Assembly: GCF_014274685.1 (NCBI RefSeq)
Contig: NZ_CP060393.1
Span: 1,547,501-1,611,500 of the forward strand
Direction of reading: 5' to 3'
DNA from: Edaphobacter sp. 4G125
Lineage (GTDB): Bacteria; Acidobacteriota; Terriglobia; Terriglobales; Acidobacteriaceae
DNA length: 64,000 nt
Part shown: positions 7,789 through 16,002 of the stretch, piece by piece
Layout: the number at the start of each line of letters is the position of its first letter
Position numbering within the stretch: the first letter of the stretch is position 1
Notes under the pieces: generated by a model
What the model was told of the DNA's origin: nothing
Seen by the model: only the letters and a program-made list of their open reading frames with translations
Databases searched by the model: none
Translations under genes and position numbers: made by a program

Positions 7789-8662
7789 TCTCGGTTTCGA
7801 GTTCGGAGACGGGTTGCAGCGTGTCGATCTTCTCGTCAGAGTTTTCGTTCAATCCGCCGAAGCGGCGATCGCGGCGCTGATAGTCGGCGATGGCTTCGAG
7901 CAGATGGACTCCACGGAAATCGGGCCAGAGCCGATCGGTGATGTAGATCTCGGAGTAAGCAATCTGCCAGAGCAGGAAGTTGGAGATGCGCTGCTCACCT
8001 GAAGTGCGAACGATCAGATCAGGATCGGGCATGTGCGCGGTGTAGAGTGCGCGGGAGATTGTAGATTCGTCGAGTGAATCCAAAGCTCCTGCGCCAAGCA
8101 GATCTTCGACTGAGCAGCCGCGAGTGTGGGCCTCGGTGGTGAGGTCTGCGAGGATGCGACGAACGGCATCGACGATCTCGGAGCGGGCGCCATAGTTGAG
8201 TGCAAGGGTCAGGGTCGTCCCGGTGTTCTTTGCGGTGGCCTCCATGGCCCACTGCATCGTGTCCTGAACTTCCTGGGGAAGATCATAGGTTCGGCCGATA
8301 TATGCCATGCGAACGTTATTGTCGTTCATCCGCTTGACGTTGCCGATCAGGTAGTTCTTGAGCAGCTTCATCAGGAAGCTGACCTCGGATTTTGGCCTGC
8401 GGAGATTGTTTTCCAGGGAAAAGGCGTAGAGCGTAAGGAAGGGAAGGTTGATGCGAGAGGCGGTTTCGACGACGTATTGAACGCTTTCCGCTCCCTGTTG
8501 ATGGCCGAGGAAACGCTTCAGGGCACGCTTACCTGCCCAACGCCCGTTCCCATCCATGATGATGGCAATGTGCTGGGGAAGACGGGCGGGATCGAGTTGC
8601 CGGTAGACACTCTGTTCCTCGGCAGAGAGCTCGTGTACGCGGCTGGGATGATTCGACGGCAA
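7748..8662 (-). CDS. uppS: Isoprenyl transferase (undecaprenyl diphosphate synthase family)
   Basis: A cis-prenyltransferase that builds undecaprenyl diphosphate, the lipid carrier for cell-wall synthesis, from FPP and IPP. The 304 residues include IMDGNGRWAGKR with catalytic D37, the RTSGEQRISNFLLWQ block and YSEIYITDRLWPDF. The usually conserved FSSENWxRP loop is altered to FSLENNLRRP (residues 81-90): the Trp is missing and there is one extra residue. The start is TTG at 8662 with GAGG 8 nt upstream; the ATG just before it is closed by a stop. The protein is about 50 residues longer than E. coli UppS, with extensions at both ends. In many bacteria it sits directly before cdsA. Confidence 0.93.
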   Translation of the reverse strand: MPSNHPSRVHELSAEEQSVYRQLDPARLPQHIAIIMDGNGRWAGKRALKRFLGHQQGAESVQYVVETASRINLPFLTLYAFSLENNLRRPKSEVSFLMKLLKNYLIGNVKRMNDNNVRMAYIGRTYDLPQEVQDTMQWAMEATAKNTGTTLTLALNYGARSEIVDAVRRILADLTTEAHTRGCSVEDLLGAGALDSLDESTISRALYTAHMPDPDLIVRTSGEQRISNFLLWQIAYSEIYITDRLWPDFRGVHLLEAIADYQRRDRRFGGLNENSDEKIDTLQPVSELETEIATELSPRELTRR

Positions 8663-8795
8663 AAACTACCTCACAACCCATGACGCTAGCACACTAGAGT
8701 AGGCGGCGCAATGAAGGCCGTTGTGGGTAAAGAGAGCAAAAGTTCAGGTAAACGATGCGATAAACAGGTTCTGCGGATCGTTTTGCTTGAGGATC

Positions 8796-9269
8796 TTACA
8801 CGTTGGGTGTTTGTTTCCGTTGCCACTTCTCATACAGGCCTATACGCGAGCTCAAACGGACCGGAACATGGTTAATCTTCATTGATTGTTCGGAAAAGGG
8901 TTTTGCCATTTCTTCATAGATCTTTGCGGTTGACAGTCCGAACGGCGTCCCGTCGTCATTGGAATAGGCATAAACAACCTCGCTGATGCCAGCTAGCCGC
9001 ATTGCAGCCATGCACATCGGGCATGGCTGGCCACTCGCATAGACTGTGCAGCCAGCAAGATTGGCGGAATGGAGTTTCTGGCTGGCAGCACGAATGGCGT
9101 TTAGTTCTGCATGTGAGGTTGGGTCATTCGTTCTGAGAATTTCATTGACTCCGGTAGCCAGGACTTCTCTGTCTTTTACGACAACTGCGCCAAAGGGTCT
9201 GCCATTGTTTTCGACGTTGGCGTATGCAAGTTCGAGTGCATTGACGAGGAAACGCTGTTCATCGGACAT
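8796..9269 (-). CDS. Nucleoside/guanine deaminase-like protein
   Basis: A 157-residue zinc hydrolase of the cytidine/deoxycytidylate deaminase superfamily. The zinc site is complete: HAELNAI (about residues 53-59) supplies His and the catalytic Glu, and PCPMCMAA (near 82-89) supplies two cysteines. The segment RPFGAVVV and the C-terminal Tyr-containing tail resemble bacterial guanine deaminase (GuaD) and related purine deaminases rather than TadA, but this is not decisive. The start is ATG at 9269. It is a stand-alone minus-strand gene with about 130 bp before uppS. Confidence 0.83.
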   Translation of the reverse strand: MSDEQRFLVNALELAYANVENNGRPFGAVVVKDREVLATGVNEILRTNDPTSHAELNAIRAASQKLHSANLAGCTVYASGQPCPMCMAAMRLAGISEVVYAYSNDDGTPFGLSTAKIYEEMAKPFSEQSMKINHVPVRLSSRIGLYEKWQRKQTPNV

Positions 9270-9441
9270 AGATCTATTGTGCTCTTCAGATCCGTGAGAA
9301 GGGAGATTGGATCATCTTTGTGAAAGAAAGTCTCCATGAAATCAGATTCTCCAAAGTCGTTTTAAGGAGGAATGCCGCGCCTCACCCTGTCAGGGGATTG
9401 GCGCGGCGCGGAGATGATGGAGGGCAGACGGCCAGCGTCTG

Positions 9442-9975
9442 TCAGGCCGTGCGACGGCGTCCTGCTGCCAGTTCGCGTACGTGATTCAGGAAGATGGAAC
9501 GCTGAAGTGCGTCCAACTGCGAGGTGTACGCAGCGATCTCAGCCAGAAACGGATCCGTCATAAGAACGGCGGTTTCGTCACGATGGCGGGTGCTGGAGTC
9601 ACGCAGCAGGGTAGAGATATCAACCTGCAATGCCCTGGCGAGACGGTCGAGCGAGGAGAGCGTAGGCATGGCCTTGCCGTTCTCGATCTTCGAGATGTAG
9701 GTGCGGGGCACGTTCATGCGCGTCGCCAGTTGACGCTGCGAGAGGTTCCGAACCTGACGCAGCTCTCGAACCGCAGCAGCGACCTGCAACCCATCGGATG
9801 ACTGGCTTGCGGGGGGAACGATGGATAGTGGGGTCGGAGCCACCTCGGGTTCTTCAACCTCGAGCGACTTGTGGCAGCGGCGGCACAGGGAGTTGGCTGT
9901 ACGGAACTGCACCAGGCTGCAGTGGTCGCAACGCAGAACTTCACGCTGCTCGACGGGGGCCATCATAGTTGCCAT
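9442..9975 (-). CDS. XRE-family regulator with N-terminal zinc ribbon
   Basis: A 177-residue DNA-binding protein. The N terminus has a two-CxxC zinc ribbon (CDHC at 16-19, CRRC at 31-34). A Pro-rich linker is followed by a lambda-repressor-type HTH at about 68-125, with LSQRQLATRMNVPRTYISKIENG containing the recognition helix. A C-terminal helical tail ends in RRRTA. The combination of zinc ribbon and XRE domain in one short protein is uncommon. No obvious target is adjacent. The gap upstream (9976-10187) is divergent to the HD-domain gene, so it could control that promoter, which is inference. Confidence 0.82.
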   Translation of the reverse strand: MATMMAPVEQREVLRCDHCSLVQFRTANSLCRRCHKSLEVEEPEVAPTPLSIVPPASQSSDGLQVAAAVRELRQVRNLSQRQLATRMNVPRTYISKIENGKAMPTLSSLDRLARALQVDISTLLRDSSTRHRDETAVLMTDPFLAEIAAYTSQLDALQRSIFLNHVRELAAGRRRTA

Positions 9976-10187
9976 AAATTGTCTTGACGCGGGCGGGCCC
10001 AGAGCAAGGAACCGCGGCGCACGTCCGATAACGAACGATGCGATGTGCCTAGATTGACACCGGGTTCCTTTGGAGTCAAGAGGAAAACGGAAGTTTCTTA
10101 GTAGAATGTCGGGAAAAACCAGAAGAGAACCAAAGTAGTAACTTGTCGGGCGAGAGACGAGAGAATAAAGGGCCAGAGGAGATGAGC

Positions 10188-10805
10188 ATGAAGAACTTTC
10201 GACGGGACGATGCGCAGGCGTTGCTGGAAGAATGGACGAAAAGCGAATCGCTTCGTAAGCACGGCATGGCGGTATCGATCTGTACGGAAGCCTATGGCCA
10301 GCGAGAGGCCGAGAGGCTGGGGCTTAACGGAGCGGAGGCTGAGGCTTTTGTGGAGCAGTATGCTTGCGCGGGACTGCTGCACGATATGGACTATGAACGT
10401 CATCCGTCGCTCGAAGAGCACCCATTTGTCGGTGTGAACCATCTGCGTGAACTGGGCTGGCCAGAGCCAGTGCTGCACGCCATCCTGGCCCATGCGGATT
10501 ACTCAGGTACGCCGCTGGAGTCGCATCTGGACAAGGCACTCTTTGCTTGCGATGAGCTGGCAGGCTTTCTGACGGCGTGTGCGTTGGTGAAGCCGACCAA
10601 GTCGGTCCGCGACGTGGAAGTTGCCGGAGTGAAAAAGAAGATGAAAGACAAGGCGTTTGCGCGGGCGGTGAAACGCGAGGACATTACGACTGGAGCGGAA
10701 CTGCTGGAGATTCCGCTAGAAGAGCACATTGGGAATTGTTTGAAAGCGATGCAGGAAAGGGCAGAGGAGTTGGGGCTGGCAGGAACAGGCCGGCAGGTTA
10801 GCTAG
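10188..10805 (+). CDS. HD-domain protein, probable metal-dependent phosphohydrolase
   Basis: A 205-residue HD-superfamily protein. Helical N-terminal residues include HGMAV (first His), then the paired LLHDMDYE (HD) near residue 64 and HAILAHADY near 95-103, which together give the expected His/Asp metal ligands. The pattern resembles small HDIG-type hydrolases annotated as phosphohydrolase or hydrolase, and no specific substrate is known. I use ATG 10188 because GAGG lies 8 nt before it; an ATG at 10182 is too close to that site. Its last 8 bases overlap the convergent nicotinamidase gene. Confidence 0.8.
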   Translation: MKNFRRDDAQALLEEWTKSESLRKHGMAVSICTEAYGQREAERLGLNGAEAEAFVEQYACAGLLHDMDYERHPSLEEHPFVGVNHLRELGWPEPVLHAILAHADYSGTPLESHLDKALFACDELAGFLTACALVKPTKSVRDVEVAGVKKKMKDKAFARAVKREDITTGAELLEIPLEEHIGNCLKAMQERAEELGLAGTGRQVS

Positions 10806-11448
10806 TCAACACGTTGGCCTGGATCAGCTGGACATTTTTGTTGGCGAAAGCGGCTTGGGTTTCTTCGACCGAGCCTGATATTCCAACTGCTCTTGTCGCA
10901 TCCTCAATCACAATGCACTCAAACCCCGCAGCGGTTCCATCGATTGCAGAAAAGCGAACGCAGAAGTCGTAGGCCAGTCCGCAGAGAAAAATGCGCTTCA
11001 GCCCTCTTTCGCGTAGGTAGCTGGCGAGGCCGGTGGGAGTCTTGTGATCGTCTTCGAGAAAGGCGGAGTAGCTATCGATCTCGCGGCGGAAGCCTTTGCG
11101 CAGGATCAGCTCCGCATGGGGGATGTCGAGGCCGGGATGTAGGTCTGCTCCAGGAGTTCCCTGAACACAGTGATCGGGCCACAGGGTTTGGGTTCCGTAG
11201 GCGACCTCGATGGTGGTGAAGGGCATTGCGCCAGGATGTGATGAGGCAAAGGAGATATGTCCGCGTGGGTGCCAGTCCTGGGTGAGGATAACGTGTTCGA
11301 ATCGCTGGCTGAGCCGGTTGACGATGGGGACGATCTGATTGCCGTCTTTAACTGCGAGTGCGCCTCCAATTCCATCAACTGCAGGGCAGAAGTCGTTCTG
11401 CAGATCGATGACGAGAAGAGCGTCGGTAGGCTGGGGAGTGATAGACAT
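10798..11448 (-). CDS. pncA: Nicotinamidase
   Basis: Hydrolyses nicotinamide to nicotinate and ammonia in NAD salvage. The 216 residues show the isochorismatase fold with the Asp-Lys-Cys catalytic triad: D15 in VIDLQNDF, Lys in LILRKGF (about 114-120) and Cys in LCGLAYDFCV (about 154-163). Metal-binding DWHP near residues 58-61 and the WPDHCVQGT segment are also intact. It starts at ATG 11448, two bases after the stop of the secreted-protein gene upstream, so the two are probably co-transcribed. Its 3' end overlaps the convergent HD-domain gene. Confidence 0.95.
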   Translation of the reverse strand: MSITPQPTDALLVIDLQNDFCPAVDGIGGALAVKDGNQIVPIVNRLSQRFEHVILTQDWHPRGHISFASSHPGAMPFTTIEVAYGTQTLWPDHCVQGTPGADLHPGLDIPHAELILRKGFRREIDSYSAFLEDDHKTPTGLASYLRERGLKRIFLCGLAYDFCVRFSAIDGTAAGFECIVIEDATRAVGISGSVEETQAAFANKNVQLIQANVLTS

Positions 11449-11450
11449 AG

Positions 11451-11930
11451 CTATTTACCCTTGCCGGCTGTGTTCTGGATGGTCCTAATCTTGATCTCTG
11501 ATTGCTTGCAGGTCTTGTCTTTGCAGATTCCTGTGATCCAGACCTCGCCGGAACCGAGCATGGCTCCCTGGTAGTTGACGAAGAGGTCTTCGTACTTTTG
11601 CTTTGTGATCACCTCGGCGATGTGCGGGGTCATGATTTTGTCGTATTGCGTGATGAAGCTCTGCGGGGTGCGGATGGTCATTGCGGCCTTAGTGCGTGGG
11701 TTGACCGTGATGGGATAGCTGACCATCGCCGCTACAGCAGCGGCATCGTGCTTTTCGACGGCTTGTTTCAGGCTGGCAAAGAACGTCTGGAATTTTGCGG
11801 CATCGCCGATGTTGTCCGTGATGGATTTGTCTATTTCAGCGTGGCTGCTTTGCGCAACGACGAATTGCGGCGCTACAAACAGAGCACCGAGGAGAAGGAT
11901 CAAGCGAGGCGCTGTGACGCGGAGCTTCAT
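11451..11930 (-). CDS. Secreted protein of unknown function, 159 aa
   Basis: The preferred ATG at 11930 has GGAGGG 6 nt upstream and directly begins a signal peptide (MKLRVTAPRLILLLGALF then a V-V-A-Q cleavage site), so the mature protein is exported. The remaining 130 residues have a pattern of small alpha-beta secreted domains: a KQAVEKHDAAAVAAMVSYPI segment, then SFITQYDKIMTP and a CKDKTCK pair that could form a disulfide. The overall shape resembles small nuclear-transport-factor-2-like or DUF4440-like periplasmic proteins, but I cannot name a family. It abuts pncA on the same strand. Its start region is divergent to the acyl-CoA carboxylase gene. Confidence 0.72.
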   Translation of the reverse strand: MKLRVTAPRLILLLGALFVAPQFVVAQSSHAEIDKSITDNIGDAAKFQTFFASLKQAVEKHDAAAVAAMVSYPITVNPRTKAAMTIRTPQSFITQYDKIMTPHIAEVITKQKYEDLFVNYQGAMLGSGEVWITGICKDKTCKQSEIKIRTIQNTAGKGK

Positions 11931-11995
11931 GGGTTCCCTCCAGGAATAGGGTAACTTGAACATGCTATGCTGGCAGGTCTTCTGTGGATGGTGGA

Positions 11996-13720
11996 ATGGC
12001 AGAGCAAGGAAAGCTGGAAAACACACTTGAGTCGAAGCTGGATGTAAAATCGGCGCGGTTTGCCGCGAACAGAACTGCGATGCTGGCGCTGTTAGGTGGC
12101 TTTCGGGAACAAGAGGCGGCGATCCGTCAGGGCGGTGGAACGAAGGCAGCAGAAGCGCAGCGAGCGAAAGGGCGGCTGACGGTGCGAGAGCGTCTGGCGC
12201 TTCTGTTAGATGAGGGAACCGAATTTCTGGAGCTGGGTTTGTGGGCGGCGCATGGGATGTACGAGGAGTTCGGCGGCGCTCCAGGTGCGGGAGTCGTTAC
12301 CGGGCTGGGCCGCGTGAGCGGACGGCTGTGCATGATTGTGGCTAACGATGCAACCGTGAAGGCAGGGGCGTTTTTTCCCATGACGGCAAAGAAGGTTCTG
12401 CGGGCGCAGACGATCGCACTGGAGAACCGCATCCCGACGCTGTATCTGGTGGACTCTGCCGGAGTGTTTCTGCCGTTACAGGAGGACGTGTTTCCTGATC
12501 AGGACGACTTCGGTCGGGTCTTTCGCAACAACGCCGTGATGAGTGCGCTTGGGGTTCCCCAGATTACGGCGATTATGGGGATGTGCGTCGCGGGCGGAGC
12601 CTATCTTCCGGTGATGACCGACACGGTCCTGATGACGGAGGGCTCGGGCCTGTTTCTTGCCGGGCCATCACTGGTGCAGGCGGCCATCGGTCAGAAGACT
12701 GATCCGGAGGAACTGGGCGGAGCGTCGATGCACGCAGAGATTTCGGGCACGGTCGACTTCAAGGAACCAAACGATCATCTGTGCATTGCGCGTTTACGAT
12801 CGTTGGTCGAAAAGATTGGAGAGCATCCCGAAGCTCCGTTCAGCACTGTGCCGTATACGGCTGCGAAGGATGCACCGAAGTACACGGCAGAGGATCTGTA
12901 TGGCCTGATCGATCCCGATCCGGCAAAAGCTGCGACAAATGTCTACGACATGCGCGACGTGATTGCGCGAATTGTCGATCGCTCTGAGTTCGATGAGTAC
13001 AAAGCGGACTTTGGGCGTACTGTGCTGTGCGGTTATGCACGGATTGGGGGCCGCGCAGTGGGCATTGTCGCCAACCAGAAGGTGCATCAGCAGCAGACTG
13101 TAGCGATGGGCCCGCAGGCAGGCACGAAGCGCACGGAGTTCGGTGGTGTGATCTATACCGAGAGCGCGCAGAAGGCGGCGCGGTTCATCATGGACTGCAA
13201 CCAGAGTCTGATTCCACTGATCTTTCTGCATGACGTAAATGGCTTCATGGTGGGCAAAGATGCGGAGTGGAGCGGGATTATTCGCGCTGGTGCAAAGATG
13301 GTTTCGGCGGTGAGCACGAGCGTGGTTCCGAAGATTACGGTGATCGTCGGTGGCAGCTTTGGCGCAGGGCATTATGCGATGTGTGGCAAGGCCTACGACC
13401 CACGTTTTATCTTCGCCTGGCCAACGGCGCGTTACGCAGTGATGAGCGGAGCCTCGGCAGCGAATACGCTGGTCGAAGTTCGAGTGAAGCAGATGGAGCG
13501 CGGCGGGAAACATCTTTCGGAAGATGAGAAGAAGGCGATCTTTGAGGAGATCAAAGCGACGTATGACTCACAGGCTGATCCTCGGTATGGCGCGGCACGG
13601 ATGTGGGTGGATGCGATCATCGATCCGGCGAAGACTCGTGAGGCGCTGATGACGGCACTGGAGGCTTGTGCGCTGAATCCGGAGGTGGCGAGGTTTAATC
13701 CTGGGGTGTTGCAGACGTAA
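11996..13720 (+). CDS. Acyl-CoA carboxylase carboxyltransferase subunit (methylcrotonyl-CoA type)
   Basis: A 574-residue carboxyltransferase of the MccB/PccB/AccD5 family, which moves CO2 from carboxybiotin to an acyl-CoA. The N-terminal half contains GRLTVRERLALLLD and an oxyanion region at PGAGVVTGLGRVSG, followed by GMCVAGGAYLP. The C-terminal half has QKAARFIMDCN and FLHDVNGFMVG, then GGSFGAGHYAMCGKAYDPRF and WPTARYAVMSG. The latter blocks favour methylcrotonyl-CoA over propionyl-CoA carboxylase. ATG 11996 follows a GGTGG-rich site; GTG 11984 is an alternative. The biotin carboxylase partner is not in this window. The next genes encode HMG-CoA lyase and enoyl-CoA hydratase, matching the Liu leucine pathway. 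Confidence 0.9.
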   Translation: MAEQGKLENTLESKLDVKSARFAANRTAMLALLGGFREQEAAIRQGGGTKAAEAQRAKGRLTVRERLALLLDEGTEFLELGLWAAHGMYEEFGGAPGAGVVTGLGRVSGRLCMIVANDATVKAGAFFPMTAKKVLRAQTIALENRIPTLYLVDSAGVFLPLQEDVFPDQDDFGRVFRNNAVMSALGVPQITAIMGMCVAGGAYLPVMTDTVLMTEGSGLFLAGPSLVQAAIGQKTDPEELGGASMHAEISGTVDFKEPNDHLCIARLRSLVEKIGEHPEAPFSTVPYTAAKDAPKYTAEDLYGLIDPDPAKAATNVYDMRDVIARIVDRSEFDEYKADFGRTVLCGYARIGGRAVGIVANQKVHQQQTVAMGPQAGTKRTEFGGVIYTESAQKAARFIMDCNQSLIPLIFLHDVNGFMVGKDAEWSGIIRAGAKMVSAVSTSVVPKITVIVGGSFGAGHYAMCGKAYDPRFIFAWPTARYAVMSGASAANTLVEVRVKQMERGGKHLSEDEKKAIFEEIKATYDSQADPRYGAARMWVDAIIDPAKTREALMTALEACALNPEVARFNPGVLQT

Positions 13721-13740
13721 GTTCTATGAGAGACAAATAC

Positions 13741-13770
13741 AGGGATTCTTCGCTACGCTCAGAATGACGA
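13741..13770. repeat. Intergenic repeat, CTTCG...CTCAGAATGACG family, copy 3
   Basis: Reads AGGGATTCTTCGCTACGCTC then AGAATGACGA. The preceding CAAATAC context is shared with the copy at 26604. It lies between the carboxyltransferase and HMG-CoA lyase genes, so it may be transcribed within the operon. Confidence 0.65.
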
Positions 13771-13795
13771 AGAATGTAAGTTGTAGGGGTAAAAA

Positions 13796-14671
13796 GTGGC
13801 GACCAATGTAGTAAAGATCATTGAATGTCCGCGCGACGCATGGCAAGGACTGCCCTTGCATATTCCTGCGGAGGTAAAGGCGGACTATCTTCGTCTGTTA
13901 ATTGCAGCAGGATTCAAGCACATCGACGCCGTTAGTTTTGTCTCTGCGGCAGCAGTGCCGCAGATGACGGATTCCGAGAAGGTGCTAGAGTACCTCGACG
14001 CTCCGGATGATACCGAGATCATCGGGATTGTCGTTAATGCGAAAGGTGCGGAGCGCGCCATCAAGACCGAGGCTGTGCAGACGCTGGGGTTTCCCTATTC
14101 CATCTCACCGGAGTTTTTGAAGCGCAATCAGAACCAGACGCCTGAGGAGTCCTTGGAGGCCCTCGAACAGATCGGCACATTAGCGTACAAGTCCGGGCTC
14201 AATGTGGTGGCATACATCTCGATGGCTTTTGGAAATCCTTATGGCGATCCGTGGTCGATCGACGAGGTGGTGGATGCCTGCGATCTGCTGATTGATTCGG
14301 GAGTGACGCAGGTGTCGCTTGCCGATACGGTTGGTCTTGCAACTCCGAAGCTGGTTGCTGATGTGGTGAGCGATGTTCTCGCAGTGCATGATGGAATTGA
14401 GGTCGGTGTGCATCTGCATGCGCGGTACGAAGGTGCGAGAGAGCGGGTGCGTGCGGCCTACCAGGCAGGATGTCGCCGTTTCGATGCCGCGATCGGCGGG
14501 TTGGGAGGATGCCCGTTCGCACAGGATGTCCTGGTGGGAAATCTCGCGACTGAGATGGTATTGGAAGAGTTGCGAGAACTGGGAGCGGAGCTTCCACCTC
14601 TTACTCCGTTAGAAAGTATTCAGACAGCAAGCGCGGAGATTGCACGGAAGTATGGCACTAAAGTGCAGTGA
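13796..14671 (+). CDS. Hydroxymethylglutaryl-CoA lyase, Bacteroidetes-like subtype
   Basis: Cleaves HMG-CoA to acetyl-CoA and acetoacetate at the end of leucine breakdown. The 291-residue TIM barrel begins with IIECPRDAWQG, which keeps the catalytic Arg-Asp pair but lacks the VGPRDGLQ form of human and proteobacterial enzymes. The metal site HLHA (about 204-207) and the loop GGLGGCPFA with its catalytic Cys (about 235-243) are present, as is SLADTVGLATP. As I recall, Bacteroidetes enzymes start ECPRDAMQG and share these features, so it is a known subtype rather than a degraded enzyme. The start is GTG at 13796. It lies between the carboxyltransferase and enoyl-CoA hydratase genes. Confidence 0.85.
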   Translation: MATNVVKIIECPRDAWQGLPLHIPAEVKADYLRLLIAAGFKHIDAVSFVSAAAVPQMTDSEKVLEYLDAPDDTEIIGIVVNAKGAERAIKTEAVQTLGFPYSISPEFLKRNQNQTPEESLEALEQIGTLAYKSGLNVVAYISMAFGNPYGDPWSIDEVVDACDLLIDSGVTQVSLADTVGLATPKLVADVVSDVLAVHDGIEVGVHLHARYEGARERVRAAYQAGCRRFDAAIGGLGGCPFAQDVLVGNLATEMVLEELRELGAELPPLTPLESIQTASAEIARKYGTKVQ

Positions 14672-14713
14672 GTTGTCGTATTGCGGTAGGATGCGGTGGG
14701 CAGCGAGGGAACG

Positions 14714-15493
14714 ATGAGCTACAAGACGATTCTGGTAACAGAGGCGGATGGTATCAAGACAATCATGCTGAACCGGCCAGAGCGTCGTAATGCGATGACT
14801 CCGGAGATGCAGGATGAGCTGATTACCGCACTAGAGAAGGCTGCTTCCGGTCAGTGCCGAGTGGTCGTATTGACGGGCGCAGGTGAAGCATTCTGTGCCG
14901 GTCTGGATATGGTGCATCTCCAGACCATTGCAAAGAAGTCACAGCCTGAGCATGTTGCCGATGCCGAACGTGTGTCTCGTCTCTTTCGCACACTCTATGA
15001 ATTGCCTAAACCGACCATCGCGATGGTGCAGGGGCCGGCGATTGCAGGAGGAACAGGGCTGGCCATGATCTGCGACTTCACGCTGGCCGCGTCGGGTGTG
15101 AAGTTTGGGTTCACTGAAGTGAAGATCGGGTTTGTGCCAGCGCTTGTATCTGCATTTCTTACATTGCAGGTAGGAGAAAAGCGTGCACGGGACCTTCTGC
15201 TGAGCGGTAGGCTTTTTTCGTCAGAAGAGGCTGAGCGTCTGGGGCTAGTGAATCATGTTGTGCATGCCGAAGAGCTGGTTGAACATGTCATGTCATTGGC
15301 GCGATGCCTCAAAGGGAACAGTCCACAATCGATGGCTGCGACCAAACGCCTGATGGCTATGCAGAACCGCGCCTGGCTGGATGCTGCGCTTGCTCAGGCC
15401 ATGACGGCCAATGCGGAGGCCCGCGCGATGCAGGATTTCTATGAAGGCGTAACGGCGTTCCTTGAGAAACGGAAGCCTGTCTGGGGCAAGTAA
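14714..15493 (+). CDS. Enoyl-CoA hydratase/isomerase family protein
   Basis: A 259-residue crotonase-fold enzyme. It shows MLNRPERRNAMTPEMQDEL near residues 17-35, the first oxyanion-hole block AFCAGLDM near 62-69, and the second, GPAIAGGTGLAMICDF, near 105-120. In place of the classic two-glutamate pair it has FTEVKIGFVPA, with one conserved Glu. The context suggests methylglutaconyl-CoA hydratase (LiuC type) for leucine degradation, but the family is broad. ATG 14714 has GAGGG 6 nt upstream; a GTG 18 nt earlier is also in frame. It follows HMG-CoA lyase closely and precedes a thioesterase gene. Confidence 0.88.
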   Translation: MSYKTILVTEADGIKTIMLNRPERRNAMTPEMQDELITALEKAASGQCRVVVLTGAGEAFCAGLDMVHLQTIAKKSQPEHVADAERVSRLFRTLYELPKPTIAMVQGPAIAGGTGLAMICDFTLAASGVKFGFTEVKIGFVPALVSAFLTLQVGEKRARDLLLSGRLFSSEEAERLGLVNHVVHAEELVEHVMSLARCLKGNSPQSMAATKRLMAMQNRAWLDAALAQAMTANAEARAMQDFYEGVTAFLEKRKPVWGK

Positions 15494-15519
15494 GTGAATT
15501 CCTTCGATAGACTGAATAG

Positions 15520-15957
15520 ATGAGCGAAGGAACCAGCAGAGAACCTGTGATCAGTGAATCCCGCTTGCGGGTTCGCTACGCTGAAACCGATCAGATGGGC
15601 GTGGTCTATCACGCGAACTATCTCGTCTGGTTTGAGGTGGGTCGCGTGGACTTTATCCGTACCCTGGGCATGGATTATCGGTCGATGGAGCGGGAGGACG
15701 GTCTTGGGATTGCTGTGGTGGATGTTTCGGCACGTTATAAGTCACCTGCCCGGTACGATGACGAATTGATCGTTGAAACCCGTTTGCTTGCTGCCCGAGG
15801 GCCAGTGATTAAATTTGGTTACAGGATTGTGAAAGCTGCTGACCGTGCAATCCTTTGCGAAGGCGAAACGGTGCATGTCGTGGTTGGCAAGGACATGCAG
15901 AAGCGCACTCTTCCCGAGAAATATGCGAAACGTTTTGCCGAAGTCCTCATCAGATAA
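15520..15957 (+). CDS. YbgC/FadM-type acyl-CoA thioesterase
   Basis: A 145-residue single hot-dog-fold thioesterase of the 4-hydroxybenzoyl-CoA thioesterase family. The N-terminal block RVRYAETDQMGVVYHANYLVWFE (shown here as its motif, residues 18-40) carries the conserved Asp and the HxNY signature. A LIVETRL strand and an ILCEGETVHVVV strand complete the fold. It hydrolyses short or branched acyl-CoA thioesters, and the substrate is unknown. It is 26 nt after the enoyl-CoA hydratase gene on the same strand, so it may recycle CoA in the same pathway. Homologues are often linked to the Tol-Pal system, which is not seen here. Confidence 0.9.
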   Translation: MSEGTSREPVISESRLRVRYAETDQMGVVYHANYLVWFEVGRVDFIRTLGMDYRSMEREDGLGIAVVDVSARYKSPARYDDELIVETRLLAARGPVIKFGYRIVKAADRAILCEGETVHVVVGKDMQKRTLPEKYAKRFAEVLIR

Positions 15958-16002
15958 CCTGAGTCGATTCGATGGATATCGAATGGATAGGAGCGATTTG
16001 CG

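Noticed and set aside
13796..14671. HMG-CoA lyase with an apparently degraded active-site start (ECPRDAWQG and Asp for Glu in the SFVS segment)
   Set aside because: The form ECPRDAMQG with GNPYGDPWS and GGCPxA is typical of Bacteroidetes-type HMG-CoA lyases as I recall, so it is a known subtype rather than a broken gene.
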